A stretch of 6,062 nucleotides of DNA, from positions 1 through 6,062 of the forward strand of contig SKLC01000150.1 of assembly GCA_007123425.1 (NCBI GenBank). The letters run 5' to 3'. Source of the stretch: Nitriliruptoraceae bacterium (lineage in GTDB: Bacteria > Actinomycetota > Nitriliruptoria > Nitriliruptorales > Nitriliruptoraceae). The notes under the pieces are model-generated. The model was not told where the DNA came from. It did not search any database and worked only from the letters and a program-made list of their open reading frames with translations. The number at the start of each line of letters is the position of its first letter. The first letter of the stretch is position 1. This document shows positions 1 through 5,622 of this stretch, piece by piece. A program made the translations under genes and the position numbers.

Positions 1-253
1 CTCGCTGGGGGAGCAGACCGGCGAGCACACCTTCGCCACCGCCGCGCACGGCGAGGTCGAGGTCAGCCACGTCAACCTCAACGACGACGTGGTGGAGGGG
101 CTCACGGCCCGCGACATCCCGGCCTTCTCGGTGCAGTACCACCCGGAGGCCGCGCCCGGCCCCACCGACGCGCGCCACCACTTCGACCGTTTCGTGGAGA
201 TGATCGCCGCGCACGCCGGCGACGGCTCGACCACCACCAGCGAGGTTCGCTGA
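1..253 (+). CDS. carA: Carbamoyl-phosphate synthase small (glutaminase) subunit, C-terminal 83 residues (5' truncated by window)
   Basis: CarA is the class I glutamine amidotransferase subunit that hydrolyses glutamine and channels ammonia to CarB for carbamoyl phosphate synthesis, shared by the pyrimidine and arginine pathways. Only the end of the gene is present: the reading frame enters at base 2 and stops with TGA at 251-253, giving 83 residues. Visible landmarks are VSHVNLNDDVVEGL, followed by FSVQYHPEAAPGP. The latter carries the His (140-142) and Glu (146-148) of the family's Cys-His-Glu catalytic triad; the nucleophilic Cys lies upstream of the window. The family motif is usually PGPHD, but here it reads PGPTD, with Thr encoded at 164-166. 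The protein ends in a short Ser/Thr-rich tail. The stop shares one base with the carB start (TGATG), so the two subunits are probably translationally coupled. Identification is firm from the motif and the adjacent carB. Confidence 0.96.
   Translation, partial: SLGEQTGEHTFATAAHGEVEVSHVNLNDDVVEGLTARDIPAFSVQYHPEAAPGPTDARHHFDRFVEMIAAHAGDGSTTTSEVR
242..245 (+). promoter_or_regulatory. Ribosome binding site for carB
   Basis: GAGG lies inside the last codons of carA, seven bases before the carB ATG at 253. It supports that start, which also fits the first residues of the CarB family (the LVLGSGPIVIGQ motif begins about ten residues in). Confidence 0.6.
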
Positions 254-3200
254 TGCCGCGACGTGACGACATCACCTCGGTGCTCGTGCTGGGCTCCGGT
301 CCGATCGTGATCGGGCAGGCGGCCGAGTTCGACTACTCGGGCACGCAGGCCTGCAAGGTCCTGCGCGAGGAGGGCCTGCGGGTCATCCTCATCAACTCCA
401 ACCCCGCCACGATCATGACCGACCCGGCGACCGCCGACGCCACCTACGTCGAGCCGCTGACCGTCGACACCGTGCGGGCGGTGATCGAGAAGGAGCGGCC
501 CGACGCGCTGCTGCCCACCCTGGGGGGCCAGACGGCGCTGAACCTCGCCGTGGAGCTCTACGAGTCGGGCGTGCTCGACAAGCTCGGGGTGGAGGCGCTC
601 GGCGCGAACCTCGACACGATCCAGACCGCCGAGGATCGGCTGCGGTTCAAGGAGGCGATGACCGAGATCGGCCTGGAGTCGCCGGTGTCGGTGTATGTGA
701 ACGCCGAGGAGGAGGCCCAGGCGTTCGCGGCCGAGCACGGCTTCCCGGTGGTGCTGCGCCCGAGCTACACGCTGGGCGGCAAGGGCGGCGGCATCGCCTA
801 CGACCGCGAGCAGCTCACCACCATGATCCGCCAGGGGCTGGCCGACTCGCCGGTGCACGAGGTGCTGGTCGAGGAGTCGGTGCTGGGGTGGAAGGAGTAC
901 GAGCTCGAGGTCATGCGGGACAAGAACGACAACTGCGTGATCGTGTGCTCGATCGAGAACCTCGACGCGATGGGGGTGCACACCGGCGACTCGATCACGA
1001 TCGCGCCGGCGATGACGCTCTCCGACCGCGAGTACCAGCAGATGCGCGACGCCGCCTTCGCGGTGCTGCGCCGCATCGGCGTGGAGACCGGCGGCTCGAA
1101 CGTGCAGTTCGCCGTCGACCCCGCCACGGGCCGGCAGCTGGTGATCGAGATGAACCCGCGGGTGAGCCGCTCGAGCGCGCTGGCCTCGAAGGCGACGGGC
1201 TTCCCGATCGCCAAGATCGCCGCGAAGCTCGCCATCGGCTACACGCTCGACGAGATCGCCAACGACATCACCCGCGAGACCAAGGCCGCGTTCGAGCCGT
1301 CCATCGACTACGTGGTGACCAAGATCCCGCGGTTCACCTTCGAGAAGTTCCGCGGCACCGACGACACGCTGACCACCCGCATGAAGTCGGTCGGCGAGGT
1401 GATGGCCATGGGCCGCACCTTCAAGGAGTCGCTCAACAAGGCGCTGCGCAGCCTCGAGGACGGCACCATCGGCTTCGGAGCGGGCCCGTCGCTGGACCTC
1501 GACGAGGAGGAGCTCGCCGCGGCGCTGGTGCGGCCGACGGCCGGGCGGCTGGACTACGTGGACGAGGCGCTCACGCGCGGCTGGTCGGTGGAGCGGGTCA
1601 GCGAGCTGACCGGCTACGACCCGTGGTTCACCGACCAGCTGGCCCAGCTGATCGAGCGGCGCCGCGCGCTGCGTGCCTGCGAGCACCTCGCCGCGGTGCC
1701 CGAGGAGCTGCTCGCCGCCGCCAAGGCCGACGGCTTCTCCGACGAGCACCTCGCGCTGCTGCTGCAGACCAGCGCCGACAAGGTGCGCGAGCGCCGGCAC
1801 GCGGTGGGGGTGCGGCCGGTGTTCAAGACCGTGGACACCTGCGCGGCCGAGTTCGAGGCGTACACGCCGTACCACTACTCGACCTACGACGACGAGGACG
1901 AGGTCGCCGAGTCGCCGCGCGACAAGGTGATCGTGCTCGGCTCGGGGCCCAACCGCATCGGGCAGGGGGTCGAGTTCGACTACTGCTGCGTCCACGCGGT
2001 GTTCGCGCTGCGGGACGCCGGCTACGAGACCATCATGGTCAACTGCAACCCGGAGACGGTCTCGACCGACTACGACACCGCCGACCGGCTCTACTTCGAG
2101 CCGCTGACCTTCGAGGACGTCCTGGAGGTCATCGAGCGCGAGCGGCCGGTGGGGGTGATCGTGCAGATGGGCGGGCAGACCCCGCTCAAGCTCGCGCAGC
2201 GGCTGGAGGCCGCGGGCGTGCCGGTGTGGGGCACCAGCCCGGACATGATCGACGCGGCCGAGGACCGGGGCCGCTTCGGCACGCTGATGGACGAGCTGGG
2301 CGTGGCCATGCCGCCCGGCGGGATCGCGCGCTCCTTCGAGGAGGCCCGCGACATCGCCACCCGCATCGGCTATCCGGTCCTGGTGCGGCCCTCCTACGTG
2401 CTGGGTGGCCGGGCGATGGAGATCGTCTACGACGAGGGCTCGCTGCGCCGCTACCTCGTCGAGGTGGCGGCCGCGCCGGATCTGGTCGACCACCGGGGTG
2501 CCGCCGGCGCGCCCGCGATCCTCATCGACCGCTTCCTCGAGGGTGCGATCGAGGTCGACGTCGACGCGGTGTTCGACGGCGACGAGACCTTCGTCGGCGG
2601 CGTGCTCGAGCACATCGAGGAGGCCGGGGTGCACTCGGGCGACTCGGCGTGCACGCTGCCGCCGATCACGCTCGGGCAGGGCCAGATGGAGGAGATCCGC
2701 CGGGTCACCGACGGGATCGCCCGGGGCCTGGAGGTCCGGGGGCTGCTCAACGTGCAGTTCGCCGTCAAGGACGACGTGCTGTACTGCATCGAGGCCAACC
2801 CGAGGGCCAGCCGCACGGTGCCGTTCACCTCGAAGGCGACCGGCGTGCCGCTGGCCAAGGTGGCGGCGCGGGTGATGGCGGGCGCGACGCTGGCCGACCT
2901 GCGCGCGGAGGGGATGGTCCCGGACCACGACATGGTGACCGGACCACCGATCCCGCACGTCGCGGTCAAGGAGGCGGTGCTGCCCTTCGATCGCTTCCCG
3001 GGCGTGGATGCGACGCTGGGTCCCGAGATGCGCTCGACCGGCGAGGTCATGGGCATCGACGTCGACTTCGGCGCGGCGTTCGCGAAGTCGCAGGCCGGTA
3101 CCGGCTCGATGGTGCTGCCCACCGCCTCGCAGCTGACCGAGGACGGCGGCCCGGCCCGGGTGTTCGTGTCGGTGGCCAACCGCGACAAGCGCTCGATCGT

Positions 3201-3573
3201 CTTCCCGGTCAAGCGCCTGGTCGACCTCGGCTTCGAGGTGCTGGCCACCGAGGGCACCGCCGCGGTGCTCGCGCGGGTGGGCATCCCCGCGACCGTGCTG
3301 GGCAAGGTCTCCGCCGGTGACCGCGGGATCATCGAGGCGATCGAGTCCGGCGAGGTCGGGCTGGTGCTCAACACGCCGTTCGGGTCGCGCACCCGAGGCG
3401 ACGGCTACCAGATCCGGCAGGCCGCCGTGACCAACGGCGTGCCCTGCATCACGACGCTGGCGGGCATCCTGGCCGCCATCCACGGGATCGAGGCGCTCGA
3501 GCGCGGGGCCCTGGAGGTCGTGAGCCTGCAGGACTACCAGGGCGCCCTGGCCGAGCTGGCGGCCGAGAGATGA
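253..3573 (+). CDS. carB: Carbamoyl-phosphate synthase large subunit
   Basis: CarB (1106 aa; the E. coli protein is 1073) makes carbamoyl phosphate from bicarbonate, ammonia supplied by CarA, and two ATP. Both synthetase halves are intact. In the first, GSGPIVIGQ is followed by an ATP-grasp region (about 128-320) with R129, R169, G175-G176, E208, E215, H243, Q285, E299 and N301 at the same numbers as the E. coli ATP and metal ligands. An oligomerisation region spans about 400-550. The second half starts near 557 with GSGPNRIGQGVEFDY and has R672, RPSYVLGGRAME from R712, HSGDSAC, and EANPRASRTVPF. The C-terminal MGS-like allosteric domain (about 967-1106) keeps T999, T1002 and N1040-T1041, which correspond to the nucleotide-binding loop in E. 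coli, so UMP feedback control is plausible but inferred. One oddity is Lys177 in GGKGGG, where E. coli has Ser. The last sense codon is AGA, rare in this gene, and creates ATGA across the stop. Confidence 0.99.
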   Translation: MPRRDDITSVLVLGSGPIVIGQAAEFDYSGTQACKVLREEGLRVILINSNPATIMTDPATADATYVEPLTVDTVRAVIEKERPDALLPTLGGQTALNLAVELYESGVLDKLGVEALGANLDTIQTAEDRLRFKEAMTEIGLESPVSVYVNAEEEAQAFAAEHGFPVVLRPSYTLGGKGGGIAYDREQLTTMIRQGLADSPVHEVLVEESVLGWKEYELEVMRDKNDNCVIVCSIENLDAMGVHTGDSITIAPAMTLSDREYQQMRDAAFAVLRRIGVETGGSNVQFAVDPATGRQLVIEMNPRVSRSSALASKATGFPIAKIAAKLAIGYTLDEIANDITRETKAAFEPSIDYVVTKIPRFTFEKFRGTDDTLTTRMKSVGEVMAMGRTFKESLNKALRSLEDGTIGFGAGPSLDLDEEELAAALVRPTAGRLDYVDEALTRGWSVERVSELTGYDPWFTDQLAQLIERRRALRACEHLAAVPEELLAAAKADGFSDEHLALLLQTSADKVRERRHAVGVRPVFKTVDTCAAEFEAYTPYHYSTYDDEDEVAESPRDKVIVLGSGPNRIGQGVEFDYCCVHAVFALRDAGYETIMVNCNPETVSTDYDTADRLYFEPLTFEDVLEVIERERPVGVIVQMGGQTPLKLAQRLEAAGVPVWGTSPDMIDAAEDRGRFGTLMDELGVAMPPGGIARSFEEARDIATRIGYPVLVRPSYVLGGRAMEIVYDEGSLRRYLVEVAAAPDLVDHRGAAGAPAILIDRFLEGAIEVDVDAVFDGDETFVGGVLEHIEEAGVHSGDSACTLPPITLGQGQMEEIRRVTDGIARGLEVRGLLNVQFAVKDDVLYCIEANPRASRTVPFTSKATGVPLAKVAARVMAGATLADLRAEGMVPDHDMVTGPPIPHVAVKEAVLPFDRFPGVDATLGPEMRSTGEVMGIDVDFGAAFAKSQAGTGSMVLPTASQLTEDGGPARVFVSVANRDKRSIVFPVKRLVDLGFEVLATEGTAAVLARVGIPATVLGKVSAGDRGIIEAIESGEVGLVLNTPFGSRTRGDGYQIRQAAVTNGVPCITTLAGILAAIHGIEALERGALEVVSLQDYQGALAELAAER

Positions 3574-3698
3574 GCCGGACAGAGCACGTGGACCGGGCGT
3601 GCGCCGCGGGCGCGGGTCCGACAGGGAGGTCGAGCGTGAGACGACCGGCGACGGGCACCCGGCGTCCCCGGTGGGTCCGACAGGGAGGTCGAGTGTGA
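3570..3698 (+). CDS. Candidate 42-codon ORF bridging carB and pyrK (possible leader peptide or coupling ORF)
   Basis: I do not recognise this peptide. The ATG at 3570 overlaps the carB stop as ATGA, and the TGA at 3696-3698 overlaps the preferred pyrK GTG as GTGA, so the frame exactly fills the only gap in the operon. A second in-frame start, GTG at 3636, has AGGGAGG at 3623-3629 and would give a 20-codon peptide. The predicted product is Arg-rich: 10 Arg in 42 codons, and 7 in the last 20. It has no membrane segment or known motif. Against it being a protein gene, only about 32 of 42 third positions are G or C (nearly all are in carB), and the distal part includes AGA and several CGA codons, unusual for this genome. 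It may serve as a ribosome-passage ORF that couples pyrK translation to carB, as a regulatory leader, or be a by-product of a local duplication. Confidence 0.3.
   Translation: MSRTEHVDRACAAGAGPTGRSSVRRPATGTRRPRWVRQGGRV
3614..3640 (+). repeat. Direct repeat copy 1: duplicated Shine-Dalgarno plus GTG start region
   Basis: This 27-bp segment matches 3673-3699 at 26 of 27 positions (C at 3635 versus T at 3694), offset by 59 bp. It contains AGGGAGG (3623-3629) and a GTG at 3636 with the same spacing as the pyrK initiation region. Weaker similarity continues for about ten bases downstream and then fades, as expected of an older local duplication. Because 59 is not a multiple of three, the GTG here is out of frame with pyrK and opens the short frame ending at 3698. 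Confidence 0.85.
3644..3672 (+). promoter_or_regulatory. Candidate stem-loop between the two repeat copies
   Basis: ACCGG (3644-3648) can pair with CCGGT (3668-3672). After a C/C mismatch, GACG (3650-3653) pairs with CGTC (3663-3666), leaving a 9-nt loop. It ends ten bases before the pyrK Shine-Dalgarno. There is no U-tract, so it is not an intrinsic terminator. Stems like this arise often by chance in DNA this GC-rich, so function is uncertain. Confidence 0.3.
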
Positions 3699-3699
3699 G
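3673..3699 (+). repeat. Direct repeat copy 2: pyrK Shine-Dalgarno and start region
   Basis: This is the second copy of the 27-bp repeat (partner at 3614-3640). It contains the AGGGAGG motif and the GTG taken as the pyrK start. A further degenerate echo, GACAGGTCGAG at 3711-3721, resembles the repeat core with four bases missing, but is too short to call a third copy. Confidence 0.85.
3682..3688 (+). promoter_or_regulatory. Strong ribosome binding site deciding the pyrK start
   Basis: AGGGAGG ends six bases before the GTG at 3695. The frame is open upstream to a GTG at 3599, but that codon has no comparable site, and the extra 32 residues it would add are low-complexity and unlike the family. 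The start at 3695 is therefore preferred. Confidence 0.75.
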
Positions 3700-4636
3700 C
3701 CGACGTGCGGGACAGGTCGAGGGCCGGCCCGACGCCGACGCCCCGGTGCGCGTGATCGGCGAGGTGCTGGCCCGCCGGCGCGAGGGCGCCTACTGGCTGC
3801 TGTCGTTCTCCGCGCCCGAGCTCGCCGACCGGGCACGCCCGGGCCAGTTCGTCGAGATCGCCGTGGAGCAGAAGTACTCGCTGCTTCGCCGGCCGTTCTC
3901 CATCGCCCGGGTCTCACGGCAGGGGCCGGCGGCCGGCACCGTCGACGTGGTGTTCGACGTCGGCGGGCCGGGGACCGAGTGGCTGACCCAGCTCGCCCTG
4001 CACGATCTGGTCGACGTCGTGGGCCCGCTGGGCACGCCCTTCCCGCTTCCCAAGCGCCGGGTCCCGTGCCTGCTGATCGGCGGCGGCTACGGCGCGGCGC
4101 CGCTGTTCTACCTCGCCGAGGAGCTCACCCGCGAGGGGCTGCGCGTCGACATGATCATCGGCGCGGCGACCCGCGAGCGCATCCTCAACCCGATCGAGGC
4201 CAAGCGCGCGAGCGCGACCGTGACGTTCACGACCGAGGACGGCAGCCACGGCGTGCAGGGCCGGGTCACCGACGTGCTCGCGCAGACCGCGGAGACCTGC
4301 CGTAGCGCGGTGGTCTACGCCTGCGGGCCGATGCCGATGCTGCGGGCGGTCTCCGAGGCCTGCGCGGAGCTGGAGCTGCCGGTGCAGGTCGCCGTCGAGG
4401 AGCACATGGCCTGCGGGGTGGGCGTGTGCTTCACCTGCGTGCTGCCGGTGCGCGGCAAGGACGGCGAGGTGCGGATGCGGCGGGCGTGCCTCGACGGGCC
4501 GGTGTTCAACGGCGCGCGCATCGCGTGGGACGAGACCCGCTTCGAGCTGGGCCCGCCACCGGACGTGGAGGAGGACGAGGTGGAGGACGAGGCGTCCGGT
4601 CGCCTGACCGACGACGAGCTGTGGGGTGAGCAATGA
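3695..4636 (+). CDS. pyrK: Dihydroorotate dehydrogenase B, electron-transfer subunit (FAD, [2Fe-2S])
   Basis: PyrK partners class 1B PyrD and carries electrons from its FMN through a [2Fe-2S] cluster and FAD to NAD+. From the GTG at 3695 the protein is 313 aa, longer than the roughly 250-270 aa usual for the family. Domain order fits the ferredoxin-reductase fold. An N-terminal FAD barrel carries LLRRPFSI (R65, R66, P67, S69). A nucleotide-binding domain has GGGYGAAPL at 129-137. A C-terminal cluster motif has C240, C245, C248 and C265 (CX4CX2CX16C) followed by DGPVF. Residues 1 to about 20 are a charged extension. The last 35 or so residues after the cluster domain form a Pro- and acid-rich tail (PDVEEDEVEDEA) not typical of PyrK. 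A GTG at 3599 would add 32 low-complexity residues but lacks a good ribosome site. The stop overlaps the pyrD start as ATGA, matching the stable complex formed by the two products. Confidence 0.95.
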   Translation: MSRRAGQVEGRPDADAPVRVIGEVLARRREGAYWLLSFSAPELADRARPGQFVEIAVEQKYSLLRRPFSIARVSRQGPAAGTVDVVFDVGGPGTEWLTQLALHDLVDVVGPLGTPFPLPKRRVPCLLIGGGYGAAPLFYLAEELTREGLRVDMIIGAATRERILNPIEAKRASATVTFTTEDGSHGVQGRVTDVLAQTAETCRSAVVYACGPMPMLRAVSEACAELELPVQVAVEEHMACGVGVCFTCVLPVRGKDGEVRMRRACLDGPVFNGARIAWDETRFELGPPPDVEEDEVEDEASGRLTDDELWGEQ

Positions 4637-5622
4637 GCGCCGACGTCCGCCGCATCGACGCGGCCAGCGCCTCGGCCCACGGGGACGCGGCGACCGAGGC
4701 CGCCGACGTCGACCTCACCGCCGACCTCGGCCGGCTGACGCTGCCCAACCCGATCACCACCGCGTCGGGCTGCTTCGCCTCCGGTGCGGAGATCGACCGC
4801 TTCTACGACGTGACCGACCTGGGCGCGATCACGGTCAAGTCGCTGACCCTCGAGCCGCGGCAGGGCCTGCCCACCCCGCGGATGGCCGAGACCCCGGCCG
4901 GGATGCTCAACGCGATCGGGCTGCAGAACCCGGGCGTGGACGGCTGGCTGGAGCGCGATCTGCCGTGGCTGCAGGGCAAGGGCGCGAAGGTGATCGCCTC
5001 CATCGCCGGCAACACGCCCGAGGAGTTCCGGGACGTGGCGCGCAGGCTGCGCCGCGCCACCGGGGTCGTGGCGGTCGAGGTGAACCTCTCCTGTCCGAAC
5101 GTGGAGCACCGCGGCCTGGTGTTCGCCTGCGACCCGAAGGCCAGCGCCGAGGTGATCACCGCCGTGGCCCGCGAGGTCGACGTGCCGGTGTTCGCCAAGC
5201 TCACCTCCGACGTCACCGACATCGTCGCGGTCGCCCAGGCCTGCATCGAGGCAGGGGCGAGCGGCCTGACGCTGATCAACACGCTGCTGGGCATGTCGAT
5301 CGACCCCGAGACCGGCCGCACCCGGCTGTTCAACGGCTACGGCGGGCTGTCGGGCCCGGCGATCCGCCCGGTGGCGGTCCGCAACGTCCACCAGGTTCAC
5401 ACCGCCCTGCCCGACGTGCCGATCATCGGCACCGGCGGCGTGCGCACGATCGAGGACGTCATCGAGATGGTGCGGGCGGGCGCGAGCCTGGTCGCCGTGG
5501 GCACCGCGACCTTCGTCGACCCGTTCACCGCCCGCGACCTCGTCCGGGAGCTGCGGACCTGGCTGGCCGCGCGGGGCCACACCTCCGTCGCGGAGCTGCG
5601 CGGGAGCGTGCTGGCGTGGTGA
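4633..5622 (+). CDS. pyrD: Dihydroorotate dehydrogenase, class 1B catalytic subunit
   Basis: This cytosolic FMN enzyme oxidises dihydroorotate to orotate and, with PyrK, reduces NAD+. The 329-residue product has a TIM-barrel layout with family landmarks: ASGCFASG near residue 45, K69 in TVKSLT, NAIGLQNPG, and NLSCPN with catalytic C154. Cys rather than Ser here marks class 1. Further on are K189 in FAKLTSDVTDI, N216-T217 in LINTLLGMSID, GGLSGPAIRPVA, and the FMN-phosphate loop GTGGV at 266-270. NTLLGMSID and the adjacent pyrK specify class 1B over the quinone-linked class 2. The first 30 or so residues are an Ala/Asp-rich extension ahead of the conserved core. The ATG at 4633 is chosen because it overlaps the pyrK stop (ATGA) and follows a purine-rich GGGGTGAG at 4623-4630. 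I see no better start downstream before the core. Confidence 0.96.
   Translation: MSADVRRIDAASASAHGDAATEAADVDLTADLGRLTLPNPITTASGCFASGAEIDRFYDVTDLGAITVKSLTLEPRQGLPTPRMAETPAGMLNAIGLQNPGVDGWLERDLPWLQGKGAKVIASIAGNTPEEFRDVARRLRRATGVVAVEVNLSCPNVEHRGLVFACDPKASAEVITAVAREVDVPVFAKLTSDVTDIVAVAQACIEAGASGLTLINTLLGMSIDPETGRTRLFNGYGGLSGPAIRPVAVRNVHQVHTALPDVPIIGTGGVRTIEDVIEMVRAGASLVAVGTATFVDPFTARDLVRELRTWLAARGHTSVAELRGSVLAW

Noticed and set aside
888..3320. An 810-codon open frame on the + strand inside carB
   Set aside because: It is out of frame with an unmistakable carB. Its translation is Arg/Gly/Ala-rich and low in complexity, as expected of alternative frames in very GC-rich DNA.
2451..3392. A 313-codon open frame on the - strand inside carB
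   Set aside because: The Ser/Thr/Arg-rich product is typical of the antisense frame of GC-rich coding DNA, with no recognisable motif and fully contained in carB.
3644..3672. Stem-loop read as an intrinsic terminator between carB and pyrK
   Set aside because: There is no run of T after the stem, and the downstream genes are in the same pathway with overlapping junctions, so termination here makes little sense.
3599..3694. An upstream GTG start for pyrK adding 32 residues
   Set aside because: It lacks a Shine-Dalgarno, whereas 3695 has AGGGAGG at ideal spacing. The added residues are low-complexity and outside the family's core. It is not fully excluded, because third-position G/C of that stretch is fairly high.
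4315..5580. A 421-codon open frame on the - strand across the pyrK end and pyrD
   Set aside because: It is antisense to two confidently identified genes. Its composition (His, Arg, Gly, Ala, Val) mirrors high G/C third positions of the sense genes, and no domain is recognisable.
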